A stretch of 64,000 nt of DNA from Chloroflexaceae bacterium (GTDB lineage: Bacteria; Chloroflexota; Chloroflexia; Chloroflexales; Chloroflexaceae), in assembly GCA_025057155.1 (NCBI GenBank), contig JANWYD010000009.1, positions 124,001 through 188,000 of the forward strand. The letters are read 5' to 3'. Positions 25,448 to 35,192 of the stretch are shown here, in pieces (positions within the stretch are counted from its first letter, which is position 1; each line of letters starts with the position of its first letter). The notes below the pieces were generated by a model. That model made no database searches and was not told where the DNA came from. It saw only the letters and a program-made list of their open reading frames with translations. The position numbers and the translations under genes were made by a program.

Positions 25448-26176
25448 ATGACAGGGGTCCTCACGCTTTACCGAACGTCGGTCGGCAAGAAGGTGATCAT
25501 GGCGGTCACCGGTTTCATCCTTGTCGGTTTCGTGGTCTTCCACATGTACGGCAACCTGAAGATGTACCAGGGGCCGGAGGTGTTCAACGCCTATGCGGCG
25601 GGACTGCGTGAACTGGGCTATCCTGTCTTCGGGCATGAGCACCTGCTGTGGGTCGCCCGTGTCATTTTGCTGGCCTCGGTAGTGCTGCACATCTGGTCGG
25701 CCACCATGTTGACGATGCAGAGCCAGAAGAATACATTCGCCAACGGCGTGAGCAGCATGAGACGCTATGGGGAGAAGAAGCGCCAGACGGGCTACGCTGC
25801 CTATACCATGCGCTTTGGCGGGATTGTGATCTTCCTGTTCATCATTTACCATCTGCTGCATCTTACCTTCGGGGTCGTGGGATACGGGCCGGGTGAGTTC
25901 AAGCATCCGCACGGCGGCGAGTACGAGGTGTACAGCAATGTTGTGAAAGGCTTTCAGAACCCGCTGATCTCCGGCTTTTACATCTTTGCGATGATCCCCC
26001 TGGGGCTCCACCTGTACCACGGGGTGTGGAGCATGTTTCAGACCCTCGGCCTGAATAACGCGATGTATACGCGGCTGCTGCGTGGTCTGGCGGTTCTGGT
26101 CGCTCTGGCGGTGGTGATCGGCAACATCTCGTTCCCGATCGCGGTGATGGCCGGGATCGTCGGCCCGGCGGCGTAA
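25448..26176 (+). CDS. sdhC: Succinate dehydrogenase cytochrome b subunit (SdhC)
   Basis: A 242-residue membrane anchor for complex II with five predicted helices, of the single-subunit diheme type used by menaquinone-linked enzymes (B. subtilis and Wolinella group); no separate SdhD is present. The ATG at 25448 follows GGAAGGAAG and the protein begins MTGVLTLYRTSVGKKVIMAV. Histidines positioned within helices (FVVFHMYGNLKMYQG, SVVLHIWSATML, IIYHLLHLTFG, GLHLYHGVW) are candidates for heme b ligation. It opens the sdhC-A-B operon. Confidence 0.92.
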   Translation: MTGVLTLYRTSVGKKVIMAVTGFILVGFVVFHMYGNLKMYQGPEVFNAYAAGLRELGYPVFGHEHLLWVARVILLASVVLHIWSATMLTMQSQKNTFANGVSSMRRYGEKKRQTGYAAYTMRFGGIVIFLFIIYHLLHLTFGVVGYGPGEFKHPHGGEYEVYSNVVKGFQNPLISGFYIFAMIPLGLHLYHGVWSMFQTLGLNNAMYTRLLRGLAVLVALAVVIGNISFPIAVMAGIVGPAA

Positions 26177-26197
26177 TTGGTGAGGAGCAGGTGAGCG

Positions 26198-28171
26198 ATG
26201 AGCGAGACTAAGAGTGAGACGACAACTCGCACCGGCGTGCGCACGGTCGAGTATGTCAAGAGTCTGGACTCCAAAGCCCCCGGCGGCCCGATCGAACAGC
26301 GCTGGGACAAGCACCGCTTCGAGATGAAGCTGGTGAACCCGGCCAATCGGCGCCGGTACACGATTATCGTGGTAGGGTCGGGGCTGGCCGGCGCCTCGGC
26401 CGCTGCGACGCTCGGCGAGCAGGGCTACAACGTCAAGTGCTTCTGCTATCAGGACAGCCCGCGCCGCGCCCACTCGATCGCCGCCCAGGGCGGCATCAAC
26501 GCCGCCAAGAACTACCGCAACGACGGCGACAGCATTTTCCGCCTCTTCTACGATACGGTGAAGGGGGGCGACTTCCGCGCCCGTGAGAGCAATGTCTATC
26601 GCCTGGCCCAGGTGTCGGTGAACATCATTGACCAGTGCGTGGCCCAGGGGGTGCCCTTCGCCCGCGAGTACGGCGGCTACCTTGATAACCGCTCCTTCGG
26701 CGGCGCCCAGGTGAGCCGCACCTTCTACGCTCGCGGCCAGACCGGGCAGCAGCTCCTGCTCGGCGCCTATCAGGCCCTCTCGCGGCAAATCGCCGCCGGA
26801 ACGGTCAAGATGTACCCCCGCACCGAGATGCTCGACCTGGTAGTAGTTGATGGCCGCGCGCGCGGCATCATCACCCGCGATTTGGTTACCGGGAAGATCG
26901 AGCGCCACGTGGGCGATGCGGTGGTGCTGGCCACCGGCGGCTATGGCAACGTCTTCTATCTGAGCACCAACGCCAAGGGCTGCAACGCCACGGCCATCTG
27001 GCGCGCCCACCGGCGCGGGGCGTTCTTCGGCAATCCCTGCTTCACCCAGATCCATCCCACCTGCATTCCCGTCACCGGCGATCACCAGAGCAAGCTCACG
27101 CTGATGAGCGAGTCGCTGCGCAACGACGGGCGCATCTGGGTGCCCAAGAAGAAGGGCGATACCCGTCGGCCCCAGGACATTCCCGAAAGCGAGCGCGACT
27201 ACTATCTGGAGGAGCGCTACCCGGCCTTTGGCAACCTGGTGCCCCGCGACGTGGCCTCGCGCAACGCCAAGCAGGTCTGCGACGAGGGCCGTGGGGTCGG
27301 CCCCGGCGGCCAGGGGGTGTACCTCGACTTTGCCGACGCGATCAAGCGGCTGGGCAAGCAGAAGATCGCCGAACGCTATGGCAACCTCTTCGATATGTAC
27401 CAGCAGATCACCGGCGAGAATCCCTACGAGGTGCCGATGCGCATCTATCCCGCCGTGCACTACACCATGGGCGGGCTGTGGGTGGATTACAACCTGATGA
27501 GCACTATCCCCGGGCTGTTCGTAGCCGGCGAGGCTAACTTCTCCGACCACGGCGCGAACCGCCTCGGCGCATCGGCGCTGATGCAGGGCCTCGCCGATGG
27601 CTACTTCATTCTACCCTACACCATCGCCAACTTCCTGGCCGGCGTCAAGCCAGGCGGCCTCAGCACCGACCACCCGGCCTTCGCCGAGGCCGAGGGCGAG
27701 GTGACGGATCGCATCAAGCGGCTGCTCAGCATCAACGGCAAGCGCACCGTCGACTCCTTCCACCGCGAACTGGGCCGGTTGATGTGGGACGAGTGCGGCA
27801 TGTCCCGCAATGATGCCGGTCTGCGTAAAGCGCTGCGGCGCATTCCCGAGTTGCGCGAGGAGTTCTGGCAGAACGTGAAGGTGCCGGGAGAAGGCGGCGA
27901 ACTGAACCAGGAACTGGAGAAGGCGGGGCGCGTGGCTGACTTCTTCGAACTGGCCGAGCTGATGTGCATTGACGCTCTGCATCGCACCGAGTCCTGCGGC
28001 GGGCACTTCCGCGAAGAGAGCCAGACCGAGGACGGCGAAGCCAAGCGTGACGACGAAAACTTCTCCTACGTCGCCGCCTGGGAATACACCGGCGACCTTG
28101 CCAAACCCGAATTGCACAAGGAACCGCTGGTCTTCGAATACGTCAAGCCATCGCAGCGCAGCTATAAGTGA
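26198..28171 (+). CDS. sdhA: Succinate dehydrogenase/fumarate reductase flavoprotein subunit (SdhA)
   Basis: A 657-residue catalytic subunit that oxidises succinate to fumarate. After a ~45-residue lead the FAD fold reads [36 protein letters not shown] carries the His expected to bind FAD covalently. Substrate-site elements are THPT-like [15 protein letters not shown] in [24 protein letters not shown], and [16 protein letters not shown]. Close to the long B. subtilis/Wolinella type. RBS GAGGAGCAG precedes the ATG at 26198. The stop codon abuts a heptad hairpin before sdhB. Confidence 0.95.
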   Translation: MSETKSETTTRTGVRTVEYVKSLDSKAPGGPIEQRWDKHRFEMKLVNPANRRRYTIIVVGSGLAGASAAATLGEQGYNVKCFCYQDSPRRAHSIAAQGGINAAKNYRNDGDSIFRLFYDTVKGGDFRARESNVYRLAQVSVNIIDQCVAQGVPFAREYGGYLDNRSFGGAQVSRTFYARGQTGQQLLLGAYQALSRQIAAGTVKMYPRTEMLDLVVVDGRARGIITRDLVTGKIERHVGDAVVLATGGYGNVFYLSTNAKGCNATAIWRAHRRGAFFGNPCFTQIHPTCIPVTGDHQSKLTLMSESLRNDGRIWVPKKKGDTRRPQDIPESERDYYLEERYPAFGNLVPRDVASRNAKQVCDEGRGVGPGGQGVYLDFADAIKRLGKQKIAERYGNLFDMYQQITGENPYEVPMRIYPAVHYTMGGLWVDYNLMSTIPGLFVAGEANFSDHGANRLGASALMQGLADGYFILPYTIANFLAGVKPGGLSTDHPAFAEAEGEVTDRIKRLLSINGKRTVDSFHRELGRLMWDECGMSRNDAGLRKALRRIPELREEFWQNVKVPGEGGELNQELEKAGRVADFFELAELMCIDALHRTESCGGHFREESQTEDGEAKRDDENFSYVAAWEYTGDLAKPELHKEPLVFEYVKPSQRSYK

Positions 28172-28238
28172 TTTTGGATTTTAGATTTTGGATTTTGATT
28201 GTAGGCAATCCGAAATCCAAAATCCAAAATCTAAAATC
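28170..28238. repeat. Heptad repeat forming a long inverted repeat between sdhA and sdhB
   Basis: (GATTTTG)-type heptads, four units at 28170-28201, are followed after 4 bp by the inverted set (CAATCCG, AAATCCA, AAATCCA, AAATCTA...) at 28206-28238. The two arms can pair along most of ~30 bp. The left arm overlaps the sdhA stop. It would fold in the mRNA between two subunit genes. Confidence 0.9.
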
Positions 28239-28261
28239 TCTAATGGGGAGCGATAGGAACC

Positions 28262-29044
28262 ATGAAGCTCACTCTCAAGGTCTGGCGTCAGAAGAACAGC
28301 AAGACGCCAGGCGAGTTCAAGACCTACCAGGCCGACCATATCAGCCCGGATATGTCGTTCCTGGAAATGCTCGATGTGGTCAATCAAGAGCTTATCTTGA
28401 GGGGCGAGGAGCCGATCGCCTTTGACCATGACTGCCGTGAGGGCATCTGCGGCATGTGCTCGCTGATGATCAACGGCGTCGCCCACGGCCCCAAGGCGGC
28501 GATCACCACCTGCCAGTTGCACATGCGCAGCTTCAAAGATGGTGACACTATCACCATCGAGCCGTGGCGCGCTTTGCCTTTCCCGATTATCAAAGACCTG
28601 GTGGTGGACCGGTCGAGCTTCGACCGGATCATCCAGGCCGGCGGGTACATCAGCGTCTCCACCGGCTCGGCCCCCGATGCCAACACCATCCCCGTACCGA
28701 AGCCCGACGCCGACAAGGCCATGGACGCCGCCGCCTGCATCGGCTGCGGAGCCTGCGTCGCGGCCTGTCCCAACGGCTCGGCGATGCTCTTCGTGGCCGC
28801 CAAGGCCGCCCATCTGAGCTTCCTCCCCCAGGGCCAGGCGGAACGGTATCAGCGAGCAGTCAACATGGTGATGCAGCAGGATCTCGAAGGCTTCGGCAAC
28901 TGCACCAACATCGGCGAATGCTCCGCCGTCTGCCCGAAGGAGATCAGCATGGACACTATCGCCCGGCTTAACCGCGATCTGATTGTCGCCGCGCTCAAGG
29001 GCATCGAACCAACGGTGCAGCCGGCCGCGGCCAAGGCCAGTTAA
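28262..29044 (+). CDS. sdhB: Succinate dehydrogenase iron-sulfur subunit (SdhB)
   Basis: A 260-residue electron-transfer subunit linking SdhA to the quinone-reducing SdhC. Three cluster motifs are visible: the 2Fe-2S set [15 protein letters not shown] (with a further Cys in ITTCQLHM), the 4Fe-4S set [14 protein letters not shown], and the 3Fe-4S set [14 protein letters not shown]. Length is normal for the menaquinone type. The ATG at 28262 is preceded by GGGGAGCGATAGGAACC. A terminator follows, closing the operon. Confidence 0.95.
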   Translation: MKLTLKVWRQKNSKTPGEFKTYQADHISPDMSFLEMLDVVNQELILRGEEPIAFDHDCREGICGMCSLMINGVAHGPKAAITTCQLHMRSFKDGDTITIEPWRALPFPIIKDLVVDRSSFDRIIQAGGYISVSTGSAPDANTIPVPKPDADKAMDAAACIGCGACVAACPNGSAMLFVAAKAAHLSFLPQGQAERYQRAVNMVMQQDLEGFGNCTNIGECSAVCPKEISMDTIARLNRDLIVAALKGIEPTVQPAAAKAS

Positions 29045-29069
29045 GCGGCAGCCGGTTCTCGCCGGACAT

Positions 29070-29106
29070 GCCAGCCGCGCCCTGGGGGCTCGGCTGGCGT
29101 TTTTGT
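29070..29106 (+). terminator. Rho-independent terminator of sdhCAB
   Basis: GCCAGCCG (29070-29077) pairs with CGGCTGGC (29091-29098), followed by GTTTTTGT. This is the most canonical terminator in the window. Confidence 0.85.
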
Positions 29107-29264
29107 AATGCAGGCAACGGCGTTGCTTGCACACGCCTCCACCGGTCTACCGCATCTCCTGCACACCTTGCACCGAGGCTTGCCGATCACCCGTGACCGC
29201 CGGGACGCAACGTAGCCGTTGCGTCAACCTTTCTGAGAAATGCTCTAGCCAGGCGACGGGGCGT

Positions 29265-32200
29265 TTATCCCAGCAAGACGGCAATCGCCGCGTCGAGCTG
29301 GCGGTCGCGGCCCGACGCCCACTCGCCCAGCGGGCGCTCAACCTCCACATCAACCGGTCGCCCGCGCCCCTCAAGGTCCTCTCCCTCGGGCGTTACGACA
29401 TACAAGCGCGGCAGGCGAAACCAGACCCCGTCCAGCAGACGGATGCCATAGGTCCAGATAACCGCCCCGGCGGTAGGACGGCCGACGACCTTGCCCAGCC
29501 CCAGCCGGCGGTAGCTCTCGCTCAACACCTCGGTATTGCTCGCCGAACGTTCGTTAGTAACGAGCACCGTCGGCTTGTTGAGGACGCGGTTGCCCGCCAG
29601 ATGGCCGGCATCAGCGCCGTTGCGTTCGCGAAAGCCGCTGAGGACAGTGGAGCGTCGCATCAGAACGTCGAGCACAAAGGTCGCCGTATGGCCGCCGCCG
29701 TTGTAGCGCACATCAATGATGACGCCTTCCTTGCTGTAGGTCTCGGCGTCGAGATCGGCCAGGAACTGCTGATAGGCCGCGTAGCTCATCTCTTCGATGT
29801 GCACGTACCCCAGGCGCCCGTTGCTCATGCGGTGAACGTACTGCTCGTTGGCAATCACCCAGTCGCGGTAGCGTAGCCGCTCATACGCATCGGCGTCCAC
29901 CGGGCGCAGGGCGACATCGCGCCCCTGGTCGCCATCGGGTGTGTCGGCGAAGGTCAGGCGCACGCGGCGCCCGGCGCTGCGGCGCAGGAGTTGATCCAGG
30001 CTTGTTTCCGGCCCGACCGGTATCCCATCCACGGCGCGCAGATACTCGCCAGGGCGCGGGGGGTGTTCGGCACGAGCCGCGGGGCTGTCGGGCACGAGCC
30101 GGGCGACGCGCAAGCGCCCGGTGGCGCGTTGCTCAGCCGCATCAAAGATGATCCCGGTGTAGCCGTCGCTGCCCGTCCAGTCATTAGAGTAGCTTCCGAG
30201 ATGCGAGGCGCGTAATTCGCCAACCATCAGATTGATTACGGTATGCAACTCAGCGGTAGTGTGCACACCGGCGACCAGCGGCGCGAAGCGCTCGCGCACC
30301 CGCGTCCAGTCCTGGCCGCGAAAGGTGGGGTCATAGAAACTGTCGCGCAGGGCGCGCCAGGCTTCATTGAAGATCTGCCACTTCTCGCGGTGAAAATCCA
30401 CGTTGACATCCCCGCGCAGATTGACGCGCACGGGGTCATTGCCGCCGGGAAACTTGCGCACGGTGACGTAGCCGTCTTCGAGGTAGAAAAAGGCCTTGCC
30501 ATCGGGCGTGAACTGCAGAGCGCGCTTATCGCCATCGGTCGCGGTCAATTGCCGCGGGGCCTGGTCGGCCCGTGGTTCATCGAGCGGCAATGTCCAGACA
30601 TTAACTTTTTCGGCAACGGTGGCGAGCAACAGCAGATCCTTGCTGTCGGGGCTGATGGCCTCAGCGCTGGCGTTCATCTGAAGCGGCGTGAGGAAGCGCA
30701 GCCACTGTTCAATGCCTTCAAAGACGATCTCCAGCGGCGAGGACGGGGACGTAGCGGGCGGATCGCCGGCATCGGGCTTCGCCGTAACGGAGGCCGCGCC
30801 GTCAGATGGCCGCTCGCCCGTTGCCCCCTGCTCTGTCTCAGCCTGGCGGCGCTCAGCGGCAGGGGCGCCCTCCCCGCCGGCCCGCTCGCCGGGATTCGGC
30901 TTCTCAAACAACCGCTCGAACTCGGCCTCACGAAAGATCGGCGGCGGCGGACGCAGGTCCACCCGCACAATCTGGGTCTCGGCGCGGTACTGTTCGGTCG
31001 TAAAGATAATGAACTGCCCATTCGGCGCCCAGAGCAGATCGCCGCCGCCGACGTTGCTGAGAAAGCTGACCTGGCGCGGCTCGCCGCCTGCGGCGGGGAT
31101 CACGCAGACATTGCTAAAATAGCGTTCGTCCTGGGCCAGGAAGGCGATCCAGTACGAGTCGGGCGACCAGGCCAGATCCCTGGCGAACACGAAGCGCGCC
31201 CGACACAACTCCCGGCGTTCGCCGCTGGCCAGGTCGAGGACGCATAGCGAATCCTGGCCGCTGATGTAGGCCACCGCTTTACCATTGGGCGCAACACGGG
31301 GCAGGCGCTTGGGCGTCAGATCCCAGGTCAGGCGCGTCTCCTGGCGGGTGGTGAAGTCGTAGCGGTAGAGTTCGTCCTCGCCATGACGGTCGGAGACGTA
31401 GATCAAACTGTTGCTGTCGGGGGTCCAGACAATCTGGCTCTCGCGCGCCGGTGTATCGGTGACGCGAAACGAAGGTCCCTGGCGGATATCGCGGTCGGTC
31501 TCTTTATCGGCGAAGTCAGCAAAAATCTCGCCACGGGCGACAAAGGCGATTTTCTTGCCATCGGGGCTGAGGCGCAACTCGGAGAACCAGCGCGGCCAGC
31601 TCTCCACTCGCACGGGGGTATGCTTGGTATCAGCGCGCACCCGCACATCAATCGGCTCGCACGCGCCCGACGCCGGATCCAGCCGCCAGAGGCGCCAGTC
31701 ACGCTCGAAGACGATCAGCCCGCTCCGCCGGGCAATCGCCGGGAAGCACAACCGTCCCTCAGTAAAGCGGGTAACCTGGCGCGGTTCGCTCCCGTCCAGC
31801 GGTACGTACCAGATATTCTCAACGCCGTCACGGTCACTGACGAAGTACAGCCCCTGGCCATCAGGCGCCCAGAGCGGCGCGGTGTTGCGCCCGGCGTAGG
31901 GGGCGGCAATCGCCGGATGGCCGTTGGCGCTGCCAGGACCGGCGATCTTGCGTAAGGCTGTATAGTCGGTCGTCACCGGCGCGATCCAGATCTCATCGGG
32001 GGCGAAGGGATTGGGACCACGCCGCCACCAGCGGTTGCGCGTGTTGGCAAAGGCCAGCCACTCCCCATCAGGCGAGACGCTCACGTGCGCCAGGTTCTCA
32101 TAGGGTTCGCTGTACACCAGCACTGGCGTGCCCCCATTCAGATCAACGCGGTAAATATCGGGGCGGATCCGTTCGCGATCCGAGGTAAAGAAGATGCTCT

Positions 32201-32510
32201 GGCCGTCAGGCGCCCAGTCCTCGACGTGGCAGAAGGCGTCGTGGAAGGTTAATTGCCGGACGGGACCGCCGCCGAGCGGCAGCACATAGATATCGCCCGA
32301 ACCGCTGCGTCCCGACGTAAAGGCAATGCTCGCCCCATCAGGGCTGAAGCGGGGCGCGTAATGAGATGCCTGGTGGGCGGTGATGCGCTCGGCAGGGCCG
32401 CCACTGGCGCTTGCCAGCCAGATGTCGCCAGCATACACAAAGGCGATCTGCCGTCCATCGGCGTCAATGGCGGGGGTCCGCAGGTATAACTGAGGTGCGG
32501 GTTCGCTCAC
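29265..32510 (-). CDS. Tricorn-like protease (beta-propellers, PDZ, serine peptidase core)
   Basis: A 1081-residue protein of peptidase family S41B. It starts at a GTG (32508-32510). The N-terminal ~550 residues show repeated WD/TolB-type beta-propeller blades (FSPDGASIAFTSGRSGSGDI, WAPDGQSIFFTSDR, SPDGKKIAFVARGE, WSPDSYWIAFLAQDE). A 50-residue Pro/Ala/Glu-rich linker near residue 560-600 follows. The C-terminal third has LRASHLGSYSND (candidate catalytic His), a PDZ-like region near LVPDSPAARAE, and VTNERSASNTEVLSE near residue 989 with the candidate nucleophile. In archaea, tricorn trims proteasome products to short peptides. No signal peptide, so probably cytoplasmic. Confidence 0.9.
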   Translation of the reverse strand: MSEPAPQLYLRTPAIDADGRQIAFVYAGDIWLASASGGPAERITAHQASHYAPRFSPDGASIAFTSGRSGSGDIYVLPLGGGPVRQLTFHDAFCHVEDWAPDGQSIFFTSDRERIRPDIYRVDLNGGTPVLVYSEPYENLAHVSVSPDGEWLAFANTRNRWWRRGPNPFAPDEIWIAPVTTDYTALRKIAGPGSANGHPAIAAPYAGRNTAPLWAPDGQGLYFVSDRDGVENIWYVPLDGSEPRQVTRFTEGRLCFPAIARRSGLIVFERDWRLWRLDPASGACEPIDVRVRADTKHTPVRVESWPRWFSELRLSPDGKKIAFVARGEIFADFADKETDRDIRQGPSFRVTDTPARESQIVWTPDSNSLIYVSDRHGEDELYRYDFTTRQETRLTWDLTPKRLPRVAPNGKAVAYISGQDSLCVLDLASGERRELCRARFVFARDLAWSPDSYWIAFLAQDERYFSNVCVIPAAGGEPRQVSFLSNVGGGDLLWAPNGQFIIFTTEQYRAETQIVRVDLRPPPPIFREAEFERLFEKPNPGERAGGEGAPAAERRQAETEQGATGERPSDGAASVTAKPDAGDPPATSPSSPLEIVFEGIEQWLRFLTPLQMNASAEAISPDSKDLLLLATVAEKVNVWTLPLDEPRADQAPRQLTATDGDKRALQFTPDGKAFFYLEDGYVTVRKFPGGNDPVRVNLRGDVNVDFHREKWQIFNEAWRALRDSFYDPTFRGQDWTRVRERFAPLVAGVHTTAELHTVINLMVGELRASHLGSYSNDWTGSDGYTGIIFDAAEQRATGRLRVARLVPDSPAARAEHPPRPGEYLRAVDGIPVGPETSLDQLLRRSAGRRVRLTFADTPDGDQGRDVALRPVDADAYERLRYRDWVIANEQYVHRMSNGRLGYVHIEEMSYAAYQQFLADLDAETYSKEGVIIDVRYNGGGHTATFVLDVLMRRSTVLSGFRERNGADAGHLAGNRVLNKPTVLVTNERSASNTEVLSESYRRLGLGKVVGRPTAGAVIWTYGIRLLDGVWFRLPRLYVVTPEGEDLEGRGRPVDVEVERPLGEWASGRDRQLDAAIAVLLG

Positions 32511-32572
32511 GGTAGTGGGTTTCTCTCTTATGAGCTTTTCTCAACATGATTGACAGCCTGTTGGAGGGGGCG

Positions 32573-32591
32573 GGGGAAACCAGGTTTCCCC
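32573..32591. repeat. Dispersed palindrome GGGGAAACC/GGTTTCCCC
   Basis: A perfect copy (GGGGAAACCAGGTTTCCCC) in the ~200-bp spacer between the SDR and tricorn-like genes. Confidence 0.85.
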
Positions 32592-32708
32592 GACCTCCTT
32601 CCAGAGGGGGCTGCGTGCGGGCGCGCGCCTGCCTCAGGCGGAAGGGGAGTTGCGAGAAGGCTGCGCCTCCCGGCGCCCTCCAGACGTGCAACCTTCTTCG
32701 ACCGGAGA

Positions 32709-33518
32709 TTACCCTTCCGGCTTTGACGGGACCGGCCCGGCGGACGTCTCCCAGGTAATCGCCCGGCTCAGGAGCGCCTCGACGGGACCGGGCAACATTC
32801 GCGCCGCCCAGATTGCCAGGCGGTCGCCGAAGGTGACATAGGCGCGCCGGGGTTCACGACGCGCCGCGCGGAGGATCACCCGCGCAACCGCCTCGGGCGG
32901 CACAGCGGGCGGCGCCATGCGACGCTGTTCCCTGCCCGCACCAAGGCGATGCGCGCGAAACTCGGTGCGCGTACTGCCCGGACGCACTACCGTCACCCTG
33001 ACGCCGGCGCCAAGCAACTCCATCCGCAGCGTCTCGCTCAATCGCTCCAGAGCCGCCTTGGTAGCGGCGTAGCCGCCCAGGTAGGGCAGAGGCTGCTCGG
33101 CGAGCACCGTCGAAACATTAATGATCTGGCCCCGCCCCTGGGCGCGCATCAGCGGCGTTACCGCCTGCATCAACCACAGCGGCCCGAACAGGTTCACCGC
33201 CAGGGCGCGCTCCAGATCGTCGGCAGACAGATCGGCCACCGGTCCGGCGAGACCCACACCAGCGTTGTTGATCAGGATGTCTACCCGCCCATGCCGACCG
33301 CGGGCGAACTCGACCAGCGCCCGGCACTGTGCCGGATCGCTTACATCGGTCGGGACCGCCACTGCGCCGGGCAGATTGGCCGCGAGACGTTCCAGCGGCT
33401 CACGGGAACGCGCTGCCAGCACCAGCCGCGCGCCAGCCGCGGCGAACAGGCGCGCGGTCGCTGCGCCAATGCCAGCCGAAGCCCCGGTAACGATAACGAC
33501 GCGATGACGTGGATCCAT
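32709..33518 (-). CDS. Short-chain dehydrogenase/reductase
   Basis: A 269-residue classical SDR. I choose the ATG at 33516-33518 (MDPRHRVVIVTG...) because the Rossmann fold starts within ten residues; a start ten codons upstream is possible. Motifs in order: cofactor loop VTGASAGIGAATARLFAAAG, NNAGV in LINNAGVGLAG, catalytic Ser in NVSTVLAEQ, and YAATK (Tyr and Lys) in LGGYAATKAALERLS. RPGSTRTEF is the usual PG element. The basic residue after the glycine loop (AARSREP) is compatible with NADPH. The substrate cannot be predicted. Confidence 0.9.
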   Translation of the reverse strand: MDPRHRVVIVTGASAGIGAATARLFAAAGARLVLAARSREPLERLAANLPGAVAVPTDVSDPAQCRALVEFARGRHGRVDILINNAGVGLAGPVADLSADDLERALAVNLFGPLWLMQAVTPLMRAQGRGQIINVSTVLAEQPLPYLGGYAATKAALERLSETLRMELLGAGVRVTVVRPGSTRTEFRAHRLGAGREQRRMAPPAVPPEAVARVILRAARREPRRAYVTFGDRLAIWAARMLPGPVEALLSRAITWETSAGPVPSKPEG

Positions 33519-33667
33519 ATGCCAGGAGTTACATAACGCCTTACCCATGTACTGGCAGGGCGTCGAACAGGAGGGTCTGGGATGGCTACGGCCTCAAACC
33601 CTCCTATCAGGCGGGGGCATAGGGACACCGATTTCCCTGCTCTCTTCCGGGAACTATTCAGACAGGC

Positions 33668-33715
33668 GCTTATATGCATCACTGTTGAATAGCTTATATG
33701 CATCACTGTTGAATA
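33668..33715. repeat. 24-bp perfect tandem duplication
   Basis: GCTTATATGCATCACTGTTG (then AATA) occurs twice, head to tail, 33668-33691 and 33692-33715. The unit is AT-rich, unlike its surroundings, and includes the NsiI-like palindrome ATGCAT. Confidence 0.9.
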
Positions 33716-33757
33716 GACTGCATGCGCATTATTAGTTTGATGAAGATTTAAGTATAT

Positions 33758-33833
33758 AAACCGGTATTCGCCCTGTAGCCCGGCGGCTGAAGCCGCGGGC
33801 TACCGATGCGGAGCCTGCCTTCGCGGGCTATAT
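33758..33833. repeat. REP-like element, reverse copy of 2310-2404
   Basis: Read on the minus strand this contains TAGCCCGCGAAGGCAGGC, GGTAGCCCGCGGCTTCAGCC and GAATACCGGTTTATA, matching the element at 2310-2404 almost base for base, in the opposite orientation and without its tandem extension. Confidence 0.85.
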
Positions 33834-33889
33834 AAACAAAGTTTTCGTTATACCCCCTCCCCAACCCTCCCCCGCCAGGGGAGAGCGCC

Positions 33890-33960
33890 CGCCGCCTCCC
33901 CTCGTTGGGGGGAGGCTGGGAGGGGGGCGGAAAGGCCGGGAAACTTCCTTTACAGACTAA
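33890..33960. repeat. Dispersed repeat, copy 1 (partner at 44831)
   Basis: GGGAGGGGGGCGGAAAGGCC then GGGAAACTTCCTTTACAG matches GGGAGGGGGGCGAAAACGCC then AGGAAACTTACTTTATAG near 44852-44890. Both copies are preceded by a C-run/G-run inverted repeat and lie in gene spacers. Confidence 0.7.
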
Positions 33961-34030
33961 TTATCGCCGGATCTCACCGAGACCCTATATACAACAATCC
34001 CAAATCCCAAATCCCAAATCCAAAATCGTC

Positions 34031-34966
34031 TTACCCCGTCAAATGCTTACAGATCCCTGCTTTGATCGTCTGTCCGGGCACCACGTGACCGAGCATGCGC
34101 TCCAGCAGCAGAGCGGCATCAATAAGTGCAGGCAGATCCAGCCCGGTCGCGATGCCCATTTCGTGGAGCATATGGGTCAGGTCCTCGGTGCAGAGATTGC
34201 CCGGCGCTCCGGGGGCGAAGGGGCAACCGCCAATCCCGCCGATGCTGCTGTCGAACTCGGTCACCCCGACCTGAAGGGCGGCCAGGACATTGGCCAGGCC
34301 CGCGCCACGGGCGCTGTGGAGGTGCAGACGCAGTGATTGTCGCGGAAACCGCTCGCGGAAGGCCAGCACCACCTGCCGCACCAGCACCGGGTGGGCCATG
34401 CCGGTCGTATCGCCGAGCGTCAGCCGTTCTGCGCCCAGGTCGAGCAGGCGGCCACACAACTCCAGAACGCGCTCGATCGGCACGTGGCCCTCGAAGGGGC
34501 AGCCAAAGGCCACCGAGAGGACCGCATCGAAGGGGATTCCCGCCGAGCGCACCACCTCGCTCATATCGGCGACATTGGCCAGGGACTGCTCGACGCTCAT
34601 GTTCACATTACTGCGATTGTGGCTCTCGGTCGCGCTGAGGAAGACCTGCACCGCATCGGCCCCCGCCGCCACTGCACGCCGCGCGCCCACCACGTTGGGG
34701 GCGATTGCGCTGTAGGTCACCCCGGAACGGCGCCGCAGCCCGGCGAACACCTCGGCGGTGTCGGCCATCTGCGGTACATTCTGTGGGCGCACAAAGGCGC
34801 CGACTTCAATCTCGGTCAGGCCGGTAACGCCAAGGGCGTCAATCAACTGGAGCTTCTCATCCGTGGAGAGGATCTTTTCCTCGTTCTGCAAGCCGTCGCG
34901 CGGCCCGACCTCGCGAATATGGACGCGCGCCGGCAATCCCGGCCAACCCGCTACTTCTGTCATCAT
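34031..34966 (-). CDS. Hydroxymethylglutaryl-CoA lyase-like enzyme
   Basis: A 311-residue TIM-barrel enzyme of the HMGL/DRE-TIM family, expected to cleave HMG-CoA to acetyl-CoA and acetoacetate or a similar 3-hydroxyacyl-CoA. Start at the double ATG 34961-34966. Motifs: EVGPRDGLQNE (first metal and catalytic Arg-Asp), QVFLSATESHNRSNVN, LGDTTGMAHPVLV, LHLHSARGAGLANVL (metal His pair) and SIGGIGGCPFAPGAPGNL with the lyase signature Cys. The usual HDTRG or HDTYG is replaced by HSARG, losing a well-conserved Asp; this may indicate altered substrate use. The neighbouring zinc-ribbon gene ends 16 bases upstream. In leucine breakdown this gene is often mvaB. Confidence 0.85.
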   Translation of the reverse strand: MMTEVAGWPGLPARVHIREVGPRDGLQNEEKILSTDEKLQLIDALGVTGLTEIEVGAFVRPQNVPQMADTAEVFAGLRRRSGVTYSAIAPNVVGARRAVAAGADAVQVFLSATESHNRSNVNMSVEQSLANVADMSEVVRSAGIPFDAVLSVAFGCPFEGHVPIERVLELCGRLLDLGAERLTLGDTTGMAHPVLVRQVVLAFRERFPRQSLRLHLHSARGAGLANVLAALQVGVTEFDSSIGGIGGCPFAPGAPGNLCTEDLTHMLHEMGIATGLDLPALIDAALLLERMLGHVVPGQTIKAGICKHLTG

Positions 34967-34982
34967 TGACCTCCGGCAGCCG

Positions 34983-35192
34983 CTATTCCTCTTCGTCGCG
35001 CCGGGCGCCGCGCGCCGGCCTGCTCCCCTGACCTCCGTTGGCAGGACCGTCGCGACGCGTGCGGCAGCGCGGGCAGCGCGTCGGTTCGTGCAGAAAGCCC
35101 TTGTCGGCGTAAAACTCCTGCTCGCCAGCGGTAAAGATAAACTTCTCACCGCAACTGCGGCAGATTAGCTCCATATCCCGGTAGAATGGCAT
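34983..35192 (-). CDS. Small zinc-ribbon protein
   Basis: A 69-residue protein. Two CxxC pairs (CRSCGEKF and CPRCRTRR) bracket the block FTAGEQEFYADKGFLHEPTR, which is the hallmark of a widespread small zinc-ribbon family of unknown function. The tail after residue 45 is Arg/Gly/Glu-rich and disordered-looking. The start at the ATG at 35190-35192 is placed by the typical spacing to the first Cys; an internal ATG six codons later is possible. It is probably co-transcribed with the HMGL-like gene downstream. Confidence 0.8.
   Translation of the reverse strand: MPFYRDMELICRSCGEKFIFTAGEQEFYADKGFLHEPTRCPRCRTRRDGPANGGQGSRPARGARRDEEE

Larger units (their letters stand above)
33519..34030. other. 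Repeat-rich spacer between mvaB-like and SDR genes
   Basis: No gene. It carries, in order: a weak copy of the palindrome (AGGGACACCGATTTCCCT, about 33621-33638), a 24-bp direct repeat, a REP-like element, C/G-rich inverted repeats around 33845-33930, and a heptad tract ending near 34028. Confidence 0.7.
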
